The notes: generated by a model not told the origin, from the sequence alone. Shown: positions 8,088-17,233, counted from the stretch's first letter. The stretch: 64,000 bases of DNA from Actinokineospora enzanensis DSM 44649 (GCF_000374445.1 NZ_KB894405.1:153110-217109), one strand, 5' to 3'. A program made the numbers and translations.

Positions 8088-10664
8088 ATGCGGCTGACGG
8101 CGTCGCGGCGGGTGCTCGGCGGGGGTGTGCTCGCCGGGGTGGTGATCGTGGTGGCCTGCCTGGCCGCGCTGCTGAGCGGGCCGGTGTCGGTGCCCGGGAC
8201 GCCGAGCGCGACGGGGGCCGCCGATCTGGCGCGGTCCGCGCTGGGGCAGCTCGGCGGGCTGGGTGATGTGCGGCTGCGCGGCTCGCTGACCACCGAGTCC
8301 GGGGTGGACCTGGCCATCGACGTGGTCGCGCTGTCCGGCGGTCGGACCACGGCCACGGTGTCCGACGGCGCCGGGGGAGCGGCCACGTTCCTCGCGGTGC
8401 GCGACCGGGTGGTGGTCAACGCCAACAGCGCCTGGTGGCTCAACACGGTGCCGGTCTACGCGCAGTCGCTGTCGGACACCTGGGTGCACGCCACCGACGA
8501 CATGGGCTTCCCGGTCGGCATGCTCACCGCGCTGTCCGGGGCGCGGTTGCGCGAGGTCGTCGACGGGTCGTCGTGGACGGCGCGGCCGACGGTGTACGTC
8601 GACGGCACGCGCGCGTTCGCGCTGTCCGCGCACGGGTCGCCGTGGACGATCTACCTGTCCAGTGAGAACAGCCTGCTGCTGGGGATCGGCGGTCCGCTCG
8701 CGGGCATGGGCGACCGGCTGCGGAAGGCGCAGACCGGCGGCGCGTACTCGTCCGGGCTGGTGAGCACCACGGCGGTCGACGACCCGTGCCGGGAGCGCGC
8801 GAACAAGACCGTGACCGACGCGGGGGAGAAAGTGGCGTCGGCACCCGAGCCGCCGCCGGTCCCCGCGGCCGGGCACGGGCCGGACCTGTCGATCGACATC
8901 GTGGCCACCGGCACCTGCATGACGGCGTCCTGCCCGACGCCGGTGGCGGTGGTCAACTCCGGCGACGAGGCCGCCACCGGGATGCTGTCGGTCACCGCCA
9001 CCAGCGGGGGCGGCGGGGTGCTGCCGTTCACGGTGGCGCCGGGACAGCGCTCGGAGCAGGTGTTCCAGGTGGTGAACCCGGCCTACACCTGCACCCAGTC
9101 CTGCACCCGGCCCTACGACGTCAGCGCGTTCGCCCAGGTCACCACGATCGCTGGCGGCGATCTCGACACCGGAAGGCGGCTGTACGACAAGGGCGTCGAC
9201 CCGAACCGGCCGGTGCCCGGCAGGCCCGAGGTGGCCGGGCCGGACGTCAACTCCGTCATCGACCGGCTGATCACCCCCGGTCCCGCGGTGGCCGGGTTCG
9301 CCCGCGCGGCCGCGCCGGACGACCCGGCGGTCGAGCGGGTGATCGACCTGGTGCAGAAGTCCGGCGACGCGCGGCTGCTGAGCCTGCTGCGCACGCTGGC
9401 CCGGCACCCGGCGATCGCGGTGGCCGACGGGCAGCCCAGCCCGGTGATCGACATCGCCCGGTCGGCCGTGCGCGGCAAGGGCGCCGAGCGGCTCGCCGCC
9501 CGGCAGCAGCTGGCCCTGCTCGCCGACCTGGCCCAACAGCCGGGGCGGTCGCCGAACTCGCTGAGCGCGCAGACCGGGCTGGTCACCGACACGTTCGGCA
9601 AGCGGGTCTACTCGATCGCCTCGGTGACCAACCCGGACGACCGCGACCGCCGCGTCCACACCGCGGCCGACGAGGCGCTGAAGCGGTTCGCCACGGTCGA
9701 GACCACCGGCCTGGCCAAGACCCTGGTCCTCGACTTCGGCGACGCGTTCCCCGCCTACGGGCAGGTGCAGCGCAAGGTGCTCGTCGACCAGCTCAGCCTG
9801 CTGCGCGTCGACGGCAGGTCGCTGGCCGACCTGCTCGGCGGCGGCACCGACACACCGGTGGTCGACGAGCTGATGGTCGCCAACAAGTTCACCCGCGACA
9901 GCGTCCCCGGCGGCCGCTACGTGTTCACCCGCGACGACCTGACCGCGTTCCTGCACCGACGCCCGGCCGACATCCCCAGGACCAAGCCCGCGGGCAAGGA
10001 CCTGGTGTTCACCGAGCCGAACGTGCACCACATGGCCGAGGGCGACCCATACGACGCCGCCGACCCGGGCAAGCAGAACACCGGCGGCCACCTCGCGGGC
10101 GCGGGCGGCCCCGGCAAGACCGAGTTCCCGGCGGCCTGGACCCTCGACGACGTCAAGGCCGCGCTGGCCCAGGTCGCCGACCAAGGGCGGACCGTCGACA
10201 GCCAGGGCAACCTGACGACCCAGCCGCGCGCCGACCGCAACCACATGAACGCACCGGTCTGGTCCTGGCGCTACCTGGGCACGGCCACCGTCAAGGGCAT
10301 CACCGTCGAGATCGACATGTACGTCTACTCCGACGGCACCTTCCGCAACGCCTACCCGGCCCTCCGCGCGGGCGGCCCCAACCGGATCGTCGACCGGGAC
10401 CGCGTGCACGTCGCCAAGTCCGCCACCCTGAACGACACCACCCTGTTCAAGAACCCCGACAACCCACCGGCCAACCCACAGCTGAACGGCGCCCGCACGC
10501 TCCCACCCCGCTACGACCGAGCCACCGACACGTGGCGTTATCCGGCCCTGGACGCCACCGGAAAACCCGCCGTCGACCAGGCGGGCCAACCCGTCACCTA
10601 CGTCACCGACAACGCGGGTGTCCGCACCCCGACATCCCCCATCCCCGTCGCGGGCTGTCCCTGA
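8088..10664 (+). CDS. Membrane-anchored protein with C-terminal EndoU RNase toxin domain
   Basis: This is an 858-residue protein starting at ATG 8088, with a GGGGG run just upstream. An N-terminal hydrophobic segment (about 8-30) acts as signal or anchor. Residues about 45-230 resemble actinobacterial LppX/LprG-like lipoprotein folds. A CARDB-like beta domain follows (near 265-350, with two Cys pairs: TGTCMTASC and YTCTQSCT), then a helical linker. Residues about 640-770 match bacterial EndoU nucleases of polymorphic toxins: His647/His648 in VHHMAEGD, His668 in TGGHLAGAGGPGKTEFP, then WT.DD and a terminal TVEIDMYVYSDGTFRNAYP strand. EndoU enzymes use two His and one Lys to cut RNA. The small gene 22 nt downstream is placed where an immunity gene would be. 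The EndoU call is by motif pattern, not alignment. Confidence 0.72.
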   Translation: MRLTASRRVLGGGVLAGVVIVVACLAALLSGPVSVPGTPSATGAADLARSALGQLGGLGDVRLRGSLTTESGVDLAIDVVALSGGRTTATVSDGAGGAATFLAVRDRVVVNANSAWWLNTVPVYAQSLSDTWVHATDDMGFPVGMLTALSGARLREVVDGSSWTARPTVYVDGTRAFALSAHGSPWTIYLSSENSLLLGIGGPLAGMGDRLRKAQTGGAYSSGLVSTTAVDDPCRERANKTVTDAGEKVASAPEPPPVPAAGHGPDLSIDIVATGTCMTASCPTPVAVVNSGDEAATGMLSVTATSGGGGVLPFTVAPGQRSEQVFQVVNPAYTCTQSCTRPYDVSAFAQVTTIAGGDLDTGRRLYDKGVDPNRPVPGRPEVAGPDVNSVIDRLITPGPAVAGFARAAAPDDPAVERVIDLVQKSGDARLLSLLRTLARHPAIAVADGQPSPVIDIARSAVRGKGAERLAARQQLALLADLAQQPGRSPNSLSAQTGLVTDTFGKRVYSIASVTNPDDRDRRVHTAADEALKRFATVETTGLAKTLVLDFGDAFPAYGQVQRKVLVDQLSLLRVDGRSLADLLGGGTDTPVVDELMVANKFTRDSVPGGRYVFTRDDLTAFLHRRPADIPRTKPAGKDLVFTEPNVHHMAEGDPYDAADPGKQNTGGHLAGAGGPGKTEFPAAWTLDDVKAALAQVADQGRTVDSQGNLTTQPRADRNHMNAPVWSWRYLGTATVKGITVEIDMYVYSDGTFRNAYPALRAGGPNRIVDRDRVHVAKSATLNDTTLFKNPDNPPANPQLNGARTLPPRYDRATDTWRYPALDATGKPAVDQAGQPVTYVTDNAGVRTPTSPIPVAGCP

Positions 10665-10686
10665 TTCGGCCGAGAGGACCAACACC

Positions 10687-11268
10687 GTGCCCACCGCCCT
10701 GGTGACCCTGCTCCGCAACCTGGCAGGACGCCTCCCGGACGACGATCTGGCTGCCCTGCGCAACTCGTTGGCCGCCCGAGAACTGGAGGATCTGGAGCGG
10801 TCCCTCCTGTTCGACCTGGCCGACAACGCCATCGGCCTCACCTCGGACGAACGTGCCCTCCTCACGGCTGCGGGCCTGCACGCCGACAGCCCGATCATCG
10901 CCGACCTTCCGCCCGCCACCGTCCCGGAGATCACCTTCCGTCCCGAGTCCACTCAGGACTCGACGGACCAGCCCCTGGTCGCCGCCGCGAAAACGCTTGC
11001 GGCTCTGCGGGAAGTCCGAAAGTCCCGTCGAGTCGTGGCCGGGAACCCGGACGAAGCCGGGACTCCGGACAAAACCGTGTATGTGGTGAAGCTGGCCGAG
11101 GACGCCGACGTCGCCACCGCGCAGGGGGCGTTGCAGTGGGGGTTGGGTCCGGCACTGGTGGAGGTCATCGCCGACGGCGAGAATCTGCCCCCCTACCAAC
11201 GGGACGCGTGGGAGGCGGGGACGGTGGTCTTCGCCCGCGCCGACCCGAACGACGCCGCAGGGGGATAG
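10687..11268 (+). CDS. Candidate immunity protein for the EndoU toxin
   Basis: This 193-residue soluble protein starts at GTG 10687 with GAGAGGA 7-8 nt upstream. It begins 22 nt after the EndoU gene on the same strand, so the two are probably co-transcribed. The N-terminal half is helical and acidic (LPDDDLAALRN, LEDLERSLLF). The C-terminal half is a mixed alpha/beta region containing YVVKLAEDADV and WEAGTVVFARAD. There is no signal peptide, so it is predicted to be cytoplasmic. I do not recognise the family. The immunity role is inferred only from position, size and acidity; it could instead be an unrelated helper. Confidence 0.55.
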   Translation: MPTALVTLLRNLAGRLPDDDLAALRNSLAARELEDLERSLLFDLADNAIGLTSDERALLTAAGLHADSPIIADLPPATVPEITFRPESTQDSTDQPLVAAAKTLAALREVRKSRRVVAGNPDEAGTPDKTVYVVKLAEDADVATAQGALQWGLGPALVEVIADGENLPPYQRDAWEAGTVVFARADPNDAAGG

Positions 11269-11302
11269 GGCGTCGACTCGCCCCGGGCGTCCGCAGGAGA
11301 CG

Positions 11303-12508
11303 TCAGTTCGTCCGGGTCGCGCATGCCCAGCGGGTTAGGGCGGGGGTCACCAGGGCCGCCGCCGTGAACAGGATGGCGAGGGCGGGCCAGCCGAGTGGGC
11401 CACCCTCCAGTAACAGCAGGGTCAGCAGCGCGGGGGCGGCGGCCTCGACCGTGCCGTGGGTGAACGTGTTCAGGCCCTGGTAGCGGCCCATCGCGTCGGA
11501 GGGGGCCAGGGAGTAGGCGAGGCCCGCGCTGGCGGAGGCGTGCAGGAGCTCGCCCACGGTGCAGACCATGGTGCCGGTGAGGAGCAGCACGACGGTGAAC
11601 CCGGCGGGCGTGTTGCCGCTGAGCGAGTAGATCAGCATCGCGGTGGCCAGCGCCAGCCCCGATCGTCGCATGGTGCGGGCGGCGTCCGGAGCGGTGTCGA
11701 CGCCGCGGCTGGCGCGGATGGTGAACAGGACGCTCATCGTCGAGTTCACCGCGAGCAGGACCGACACCAGGGCGGGCGGGGCGGCCGTGCGGTTGACCGT
11801 CCATAGTGGAACGATCAGCAGCAGGACCACCCGGTGGGCGTACAGCGCGGCCGAGACCGTGGTCACCGACAGGTACGGCCGGTCGCCAAGGACGTCGGCC
11901 CAGCGGCGGGCCGGGCTCTCCGGGGTGTCGGCGGGCGGGGTGAGCCGCGGCAGGCGTATGTGCATCACGGCCGAGGTGAGGAACAGGACCGATCTGGTCA
12001 GCGCGAGCGCGAGGTAGGCCGGGCGGGTGTCGGCGGCCAGCGCGGTGGTGGCCAGCAGCGAGCCCGCCCCTATCCCGATGTTGGCCACCACCCGCAGCTC
12101 GGCGAAGAACCGCACCCGGTGCGCGGGCCCGGCCAGGCTCGCGACCAGCGCGGCCCGCACGGTCAGGCTTGCCGCGGTCAGCAGCGAGTCCAGCGTGGCG
12201 ACGACGAGGAACACCGGGAACTCGTGCACCAGGATGTACGCCGCCGCCGTGACCGCCTGTCCGGCCTGCACCAGCGCGCGCAGTCTGCCGGGGTCGCGCC
12301 GGTCGGCCAGCGCGCCCGCGGGCAGGCTGGCCAGCACCCCGACGAAGCCCGCGATGGTCAGGCCCATCCCCACCGAGGTCGCGGGGATGCCCGCCGACCG
12401 GGTCAGGAAGAGCGCGCTCCCGGCGTACCAGAGGCCGGTGCCCACGGTGTTCACCAGCGTGTTGATGGACATGTCCCGCAGCGGACCCGGCCCGGACAAG
12501 ATCGACAT
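11303..12508 (-). CDS. MFS transporter
   Basis: The product is a 401-residue, 12-helix major facilitator. ATG 12508 was chosen because the membrane helices begin soon after; its ribosome site is weak, and ATG 12472 (MSINTLVN) is an alternative. The loop between helices 2 and 3 reads GALADRRDPGRL, the usual MFS GxxxDRxxxRR signature. It resembles MdtH/YdhP-type drug or small-molecule efflux proteins, but the substrate cannot be assigned. The gene runs toward the EndoU/immunity pair. Two palindromes upstream (12646-12664 and 12714-12727) may bind a repressor; no regulator gene is adjacent. Confidence 0.85.
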   Translation of the reverse strand: MSILSGPGPLRDMSINTLVNTVGTGLWYAGSALFLTRSAGIPATSVGMGLTIAGFVGVLASLPAGALADRRDPGRLRALVQAGQAVTAAAYILVHEFPVFLVVATLDSLLTAASLTVRAALVASLAGPAHRVRFFAELRVVANIGIGAGSLLATTALAADTRPAYLALALTRSVLFLTSAVMHIRLPRLTPPADTPESPARRWADVLGDRPYLSVTTVSAALYAHRVVLLLIVPLWTVNRTAAPPALVSVLLAVNSTMSVLFTIRASRGVDTAPDAARTMRRSGLALATAMLIYSLSGNTPAGFTVVLLLTGTMVCTVGELLHASASAGLAYSLAPSDAMGRYQGLNTFTHGTVEAAAPALLTLLLLEGGPLGWPALAILFTAAALVTPALTRWACATRTN

Positions 12509-12645
12509 AAGACCGATTCTCGCGGGTTCCGGCCCTCGGGAAGCATCCCGCTTCACCCCCGGTGGGCAACGACACAGTCCGCCAAGATCGTCGCGGGCCG
12601 GAAAAACCCAGCCTGACAAGGGATTCTTCCCGGGTGGACGTCCGG

Positions 12646-12727
12646 CTGTCCGCTCAGCGGACAGGAATTCGTTGTCATACCAGGCATTCTCGGACCGGTG
12701 CCGAGCAACTTCGCGGTGAAGTCACCG
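12646..12727. promoter_or_regulatory. Two palindromes in the 450-nt gap upstream of the MFS gene
   Basis: A 9+1+9 perfect palindrome, CTGTCCGCTCAGCGGACAG (12646-12664), and a 6+2+6 palindrome, CGGTGAAGTCACCG (12714-12727), lie 140-220 nt upstream of the MFS start. They look like dimeric repressor sites. Nothing else is recognisable in the gap from 12509 to 12960. Confidence 0.35.
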
Positions 12728-12960
12728 TTCCCATAGGGTGGACTCTCGTTCGCCCTGCGGACGAATTCCCTTGCCGGACACAGGGAACGATCGCATCACC
12801 GGATGAGTGAACTTCGCGCCAATTCCATCCCTCGGACACCCGTTCGCCCGGCTCGCCTCCGGCCGCGACCCGGATCCGATGCGCCAAGTGGACATCCGCC
12901 GCGACGGTCGGGGGTCCGTTCGACCGGGATGGGCTTTTTGCCTGCCATCATGGTGAAAAA

Positions 12961-12999
12961 CGCCTGCCCGCCATCCCGGGCCGGGATGGCGGGCAGGCG
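12961..12999 (-). terminator. Rho-independent terminator of the DUF4097/ABC operon
   Basis: Perfect 19-bp arms (12961-12979 and 12981-12999) flank a 1-nt centre. On the minus strand the hairpin is followed directly by TTTTT (12956-12960), a classical intrinsic terminator just past the ABC permease stop. Confidence 0.9.
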
Positions 13000-13008
13000 G
13001 TGAACCAC

Positions 13009-13860
13009 TCAGCCGACGCGCTGCATCGCCTTGTCGCGGCGGGCCGCGACGCTGGAGCCCGACTCGCGGCGGGCCATGCGGCGCAGGACGATCGGGGCCA
13101 GCACCAGGCCGACGACGGCCCACGCGCCCAGGACGGCGACCGTCTCCCAGTGGCGCCAGGACTGGCCCAGCTCCACCGCGACCGCCGAGTCCGGCAGCAG
13201 AGCGGCGCGCATGCCAAGGCCCAGCCAGTAGATCGGGAACACCTGGGCCAGCCACTGCACCCAGCCCGCCATCGCGGCGATCGGGTAGAACACGCCGGAG
13301 ATGGCGACCAGGCCCATGATCGGCAGCATGATCAGACCCAGGCTGCGCGGGCTGGTGATCAGCGAGCCGATCACCGCGCCCGCGGGCAGGGTGGCCATCG
13401 CGCCGAGCACGACCACGCCGAGCAGCGCCAGCCAGGTGGTCGGCGAGTCCGTGGTCAGGCCGTCGAGCAGGAACGAGCCGGGGACGAGCAGGATCAGCAC
13501 GCCCGCGACCAGGGTGCCGGTGACCATGACGATCTTGCCGACCAGGTAGCCGAGCATGCCGTTCGGGATCGCCTTGGCGCGCAGCAGGGTGCCGTCCTCG
13601 CGCTCCACCGACAGCAGCTGGCTCATGCCGATGATGCCGGTGATGCCCAGGTTCATGCCAAGCGCGCCGGGCAGGGCGAGCACGCCGACGCCCAGGCTGA
13701 CGCCCTCGACTGTGCTGTCCCGCAGGAAGAACAGCACGACCAGCATGACCACCGGCCAGAACAGCTGGCCGAAGATGTCCTGCCCGTTGGTGAACGTCTG
13801 CCGCAGTTCGATCAGGCCGCGCTGCCAGCCCGCGCGCAGCGCCGTCAGGGTGGGGTTCAC
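13009..13860 (-). CDS. ABC-2 type exporter permease
   Basis: This permease has 283 residues. GTG 13860 overlaps the stop of the ATPase gene (GTGA), showing translational coupling. About six membrane helices are visible (for example IFGQLFWPVVMLVVLFFL and LIMLPIMGLVAISGVFYP), arranged as in the DrrB/ABC-2 permease family. An ELRQ.FTNG amphipathic segment lies before helix 1. It forms the channel for the ATPase encoded upstream; the substrate is unknown. It is the last gene of a four-gene operon ending at a strong terminator. Confidence 0.9.
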   Translation of the reverse strand: MNPTLTALRAGWQRGLIELRQTFTNGQDIFGQLFWPVVMLVVLFFLRDSTVEGVSLGVGVLALPGALGMNLGITGIIGMSQLLSVEREDGTLLRAKAIPNGMLGYLVGKIVMVTGTLVAGVLILLVPGSFLLDGLTTDSPTTWLALLGVVVLGAMATLPAGAVIGSLITSPRSLGLIMLPIMGLVAISGVFYPIAAMAGWVQWLAQVFPIYWLGLGMRAALLPDSAVAVELGQSWRHWETVAVLGAWAVVGLVLAPIVLRRMARRESGSSVAARRDKAMQRVG

Positions 13861-14783
13861 CTCGTCACCTCTCCCAGCTCGACCGGCGCCTCGCCGTGCC
13901 CGGACTCGACCCGGCGCACCAGCTCCAGGTAGGTGTCCTCCAGCGAGGTCCGGCGGACCTCCAGGTCCTCGATCTCCTCGTCGTAGCGGCGGAACAGCTC
14001 GCGCACGAACTTGGTGGACTCGGCGGTGGTCTGGCTGAACCGCTCGCCGCCGCGCACCCACCGCACCTCGTCCTCGCCCGCGATGCTGCGGGCCAGCTCG
14101 TCGGCGGTGCCGTCGGCGATGATCCGGCCGCCCGCCAGCACGATGATCCGGTCGGCGAGCTTCTCCGCCTCGTCCAGGTCGTGCGTGGTGAGCAGGATCG
14201 TGGTGGAGTGCTCCTCGGCCAGGCTGCGCACCAGCTCGTGGAACTCGTGCCGGGCGGCCGGGTCGAACCCGGCGGTCGGCTCGTCCAGGAACAGCATCTC
14301 CGGCCTGCCCACGATGCCGATCGCCACGTCCAGGCGGCGCCGCTGGCCGCCGGAGAGCATGCGGACCTTCTTGTCCCGGTGCTCGGTGAGGCCGACGGCC
14401 TCGACCAGCTCATCCGGGTCCCATGGCCGCGTGATCGTGTCGGTCGAGTACGGCGCGTAGAAGCGGCCAAGGTGGTCGAGCAGCTCCCGGACCCGCCACT
14501 TGCCGTGGTCGCGCCAGGACTGCAGCACCACGCCCAGCCGCGCGCGCCACGCCTCGTCGCCGTGCGCCGGGTCGGTGCCCAGCAGCGACACCCGACCGGC
14601 CGAGCGCATCCGGAAGCCCTCCACGATCTCGATCGTGGTGGTCTTGCCCGCGCCGTTCGGCCCCAGCAGGCAGAGCACCTCACCGTGCCGCGCCTGGAAT
14701 GTCACGTCGTGCAGGACGTCGGTGGTGCCGTAGCGCATGCGCAGGCCCTCGACGTCGAGCACGACCTTCCCGTTGGTCGTCAT
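13857..14783 (-). CDS. ABC transporter ATP-binding protein (DrrA type)
   Basis: The ATPase has 308 residues. It carries Walker A GPNGAGKTTT, signature LSGGQRRRLDV, Walker B MLFLDEPTAGFDP and switch His in TTHDLDEAEKL. The C-terminal ~80 residues form the DrrA-type extension. ATG 14783 has a GAGGGG ribosome site; an in-frame GTG at 14798 overlaps the preceding gene's stop (GTGA), so the true start may be five codons earlier. It pairs with the downstream permease. Confidence 0.93.
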   Translation of the reverse strand: MTTNGKVVLDVEGLRMRYGTTDVLHDVTFQARHGEVLCLLGPNGAGKTTTIEIVEGFRMRSAGRVSLLGTDPAHGDEAWRARLGVVLQSWRDHGKWRVRELLDHLGRFYAPYSTDTITRPWDPDELVEAVGLTEHRDKKVRMLSGGQRRRLDVAIGIVGRPEMLFLDEPTAGFDPAARHEFHELVRSLAEEHSTTILLTTHDLDEAEKLADRIIVLAGGRIIADGTADELARSIAGEDEVRWVRGGERFSQTTAESTKFVRELFRRYDEEIEDLEVRRTSLEDTYLELVRRVESGHGEAPVELGEVTR

Positions 14784-14794
14784 CGTCCCCTCAC

Positions 14795-15733
14795 TCACCG
14801 ACCGCCGTCCGACGGTCGTCCTCCGTCGTTCCCTCCGGCCCTGTCCGCCGCCTCGTCCGACACCGGCCGCGCGGGCGGCCGGGCCGGGTGGATCACGATG
14901 TCGCCCGCGAACGAGCGGGCCTGTACCCGGACCCGGTCGGTGCCCGGCGCGGGCGGCCCGGACGGGCGCAGCGCGCTGCGCACCCGTCCGACCCTGGTGT
15001 GCGCCTCCAGCCACGTCGCCACTCCCGGTCGTACCCCCACCTCGACCTCGCCGCTGGCCGTGATCGCCACGACCGTGCCCCGACCGACCTCGTCGAGCCG
15101 GATGTCGCCGCGCGCGGTCTTCACGTCCACATCGCCGCGCGCCGTGCCCACCCGCAGGTCGCCCGCGGCGCCGCGGACCCGTACCGCACCCCAGGCGTGG
15201 TCGAGGCGGACGTCGCCGTGCGAACTCTTGACCGTGGTCGGACCCAGGATCTCACCCAGTCGGACGCTGCCGTGGCCGAGGGTGACCCTCGCCGGGCCCG
15301 CGACCCGGTCGACGCGCACCTCGCCGCTGCCCGCGGTCAGCCGGACCGGCCCCGTCTCGCCCAGCCGGATGTCGCCGCGGTGGGTCTTGAGCACGCATTC
15401 GCCCAGCCGCCCCTCGGCGACGAACCCGCCCAGCGCGGCCTCGCCGCGGACCGCGGAACCCGCAGGCAGGTCGATCCGCACGGTGATCGCGCCGCGGCCG
15501 AACGGGGTGTAGTCGCCGTACCAGGGCTTGGTCGCGCGCACCACGATGTTGTCGGCCGTGCGCAGGATGAGGGCCTGCTCGGCGGCCTTCACGTCGGCCC
15601 GGCTGTCCGGGTCGGCAGGCCGTAGGTCGACCACGGTGTCCACCCGCTCGGCCGCGACGATCCGCACGTCACCGGCGGCGACGGCGAGGTCGAGGGTCAC
15701 CGAGACCGGGTCCGGGGTGTCGAACGTGGCCAC
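14795..15733 (-). CDS. DUF4097 beta-helix protein
   Basis: This 312-residue protein starts at GTG 15733, one base after the stop of the RHH gene. It consists of repeated short beta units such as GDIRLGE, GEVRVDR, GSVRLGE, GDVRLDH and GDVDVKT. This ladder is typical of DUF4097/putative adhesin domains that form a right-handed beta-helix. There is no signal peptide, so it is probably cytoplasmic despite the adhesin label. DUF4097 genes are often found beside ABC-2 exporters and small DNA-binding proteins in actinobacteria, as here. Its biochemical role is not known. Confidence 0.85.
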   Translation of the reverse strand: MATFDTPDPVSVTLDLAVAAGDVRIVAAERVDTVVDLRPADPDSRADVKAAEQALILRTADNIVVRATKPWYGDYTPFGRGAITVRIDLPAGSAVRGEAALGGFVAEGRLGECVLKTHRGDIRLGETGPVRLTAGSGEVRVDRVAGPARVTLGHGSVRLGEILGPTTVKSSHGDVRLDHAWGAVRVRGAAGDLRVGTARGDVDVKTARGDIRLDEVGRGTVVAITASGEVEVGVRPGVATWLEAHTRVGRVRSALRPSGPPAPGTDRVRVQARSFAGDIVIHPARPPARPVSDEAADRAGGNDGGRPSDGGR

Positions 15734-15734
15734 C

Positions 15735-16223
15735 TCAGCCCACCCAGCCGGTGAAGCTCTGCCCGCCCTTGCCGGGCTGCGCGGCACCGACGTCGATCAT
15801 CGTGAAGACATTGGTCAGCACCGAGATCAACCATGCGTTCACCGACATGCCCTCGCGCGCGGCGGCCTCCTCGATCCGGGCCTTGAGCTGCTCCGGCGGT
15901 CGGAAGTTGATCCGGGCCGGGGCACTGTCGTCGACCTTGGGCGCGGGTGGCGCCACCTCGGCGCCACGCGGTTCCGGCTCGGCCCGGTCGACCACGACGA
16001 AACTCGGCTCGACCCCGCGCAACCGCAGGTGGACGGACCCGGGTGCGAGCTCCCTGGTGATCTCGTCAGCGGCCGTGGACAGCGCGTCCAGCAGGGTCAA
16101 CCGCGTCGCCGCGGCCAGATGGGCGAGCAGCCGGTCGGTCAGCACCCGCGCGTCGTCACCCTCGGTCGCGGCGGCGACGGCCAGCTCGTGGCGCAGGTGG
16201 TCGACATACGGCTGCAACTCCAT
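15735..16223 (-). CDS. Ribbon-helix-helix (Arc/HicB-like) regulator
   Basis: The product has 162 residues and starts at ATG 16223. The C-terminal region contains INFRPPEQLKARIEEAAA followed by REGMSVNAWLISVL, the strand-helix-helix pattern of Arc/CopG/HicB-type DNA-binding proteins. The first 110 residues are helical and may sense a signal or dimerise. It heads the RHH-DUF4097-ATPase-permease operon. A 17-bp perfect palindrome touches its start codon, so it probably represses its own operon. It is sometimes labelled a HicB antitoxin, but no toxin partner is seen here. Confidence 0.75.
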   Translation of the reverse strand: MELQPYVDHLRHELAVAAATEGDDARVLTDRLLAHLAAATRLTLLDALSTAADEITRELAPGSVHLRLRGVEPSFVVVDRAEPEPRGAEVAPPAPKVDDSAPARINFRPPEQLKARIEEAAAREGMSVNAWLISVLTNVFTMIDVGAAQPGKGGQSFTGWVG

Positions 16224-16240
16224 GGCGCCATCATGGCGCC
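16224..16240. promoter_or_regulatory. Palindromic operator abutting the RHH gene start
   Basis: GGCGCCATCATGGCGCC is an 8+1+8 perfect palindrome lying directly against the ATG at 16223, where a ribosome site would be expected. RHH proteins bind short palindromes, so autoregulation is likely. The match is by inspection only. Confidence 0.5.
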
Positions 16241-16366
16241 TAGGTGGCCCGATGGGCAAGCGCGGATCGGTGGACCGTCGAAAGATCGTTCCCGACCGTT
16301 CCGTTCGGATGGTGTGGACCAATACAGTGCGCGCACCCTGACACCCCGGCCACGGAAGGCACTCCC

Positions 16367-17221
16367 ATGGCGTTCGGCTCGAAGAGAGCGCTCACTGTCC
16401 TCGCGGCAGTGCTCGCGACTGTGGTGACCGCGTTACCCGCGACTGCTGCAGGCGGTCCCACCGGCGACATCGTGTACCGCACACGCGGCGACGGCCGGCT
16501 CCTGGCCCTGACGTTCGACGACGGCCCGTCGGACTACACGCCCGCGATCCTGGACCTGTTGCGGGAGCAGCGAATCCGCGCGACGTTCTGTCTGTTGGGG
16601 AACCAGGTGGCGGCACACCCGGAGCTGGTGCGGCGGATCGTGGCCGATGGGCATGCCATCTGCAACCATACGTTGCAGCACGAGGACCTGGCGGCGAAGA
16701 CGCCGGAGGAGATCCGGTCGATCCTGGTGACGACCAATGACGCCATCCGGCAGGCCGCCGGGGACCCCAACCTGCCGATCCGGTACTTCCGGGCGCCGTA
16801 TGGGAGCTGGGGAGCCGCGCCCGGGATCGCCGCCTCGCTGGGGATGTCGTCGTTGGCGTGGACGGTGGATCCGCAGGACTGGGATGGATCCGGGGCCGAG
16901 GTGATCTCGGCTCGGTTGTCCACGCAGATCTATCCGACCGCGGTGGTGTTGAGCCATGACGGGGGTGGGGATCGGGCGCCTACCGTTGCCGCTTATCGGG
17001 GGTTGATTCCGCAGTGGAAGGCCGCCGGGTGGGGGTTCGACTTTCCGGCGGTGACCGGGGGCGGGTTCTCCTGTACCGCCCCGGCTTGGGGGCGGGATGT
17101 CAGCTATGTGGGTGGGAGTCGGGTCTCGTCCGGGGGACGGGTCTACCAGGCGAACTGGTGGGTGCGGGTGGAGAAGCCGGGACAGGCACCCTGGGTCTGG
17201 GCAGATCTCGGCGCCTGCTGA
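16367..17221 (+). CDS. Secreted polysaccharide deacetylase with chitin-binding module
   Basis: This enzyme has 284 residues. ATG 16367 follows GGAAGG by about 8 nt. A signal peptide spans about residues 1-27 (ending ATAAGG). The NodB catalytic domain (about 30-220) shows motif 1 TFDDGPS, motif 2 HTLQHEDL supplying the two metal His, motif 3 RYFRAPYGSW and a late VVLSHDGGG. It should de-N-acetylate chitin or peptidoglycan sugars. The C-terminal ~45 residues (GGSRVSSGGRVYQANWW and WVWADLGAC) form a type 5/12 chitin-binding module, which favours chitin or chito-oligosaccharide as substrate. It is transcribed divergently from the RHH operon and ends at a hairpin terminator. Confidence 0.9.
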   Translation: MAFGSKRALTVLAAVLATVVTALPATAAGGPTGDIVYRTRGDGRLLALTFDDGPSDYTPAILDLLREQRIRATFCLLGNQVAAHPELVRRIVADGHAICNHTLQHEDLAAKTPEEIRSILVTTNDAIRQAAGDPNLPIRYFRAPYGSWGAAPGIAASLGMSSLAWTVDPQDWDGSGAEVISARLSTQIYPTAVVLSHDGGGDRAPTVAAYRGLIPQWKAAGWGFDFPAVTGGGFSCTAPAWGRDVSYVGGSRVSSGGRVYQANWWVRVEKPGQAPWVWADLGAC

Positions 17222-17233
17222 TTCAGCACGACG

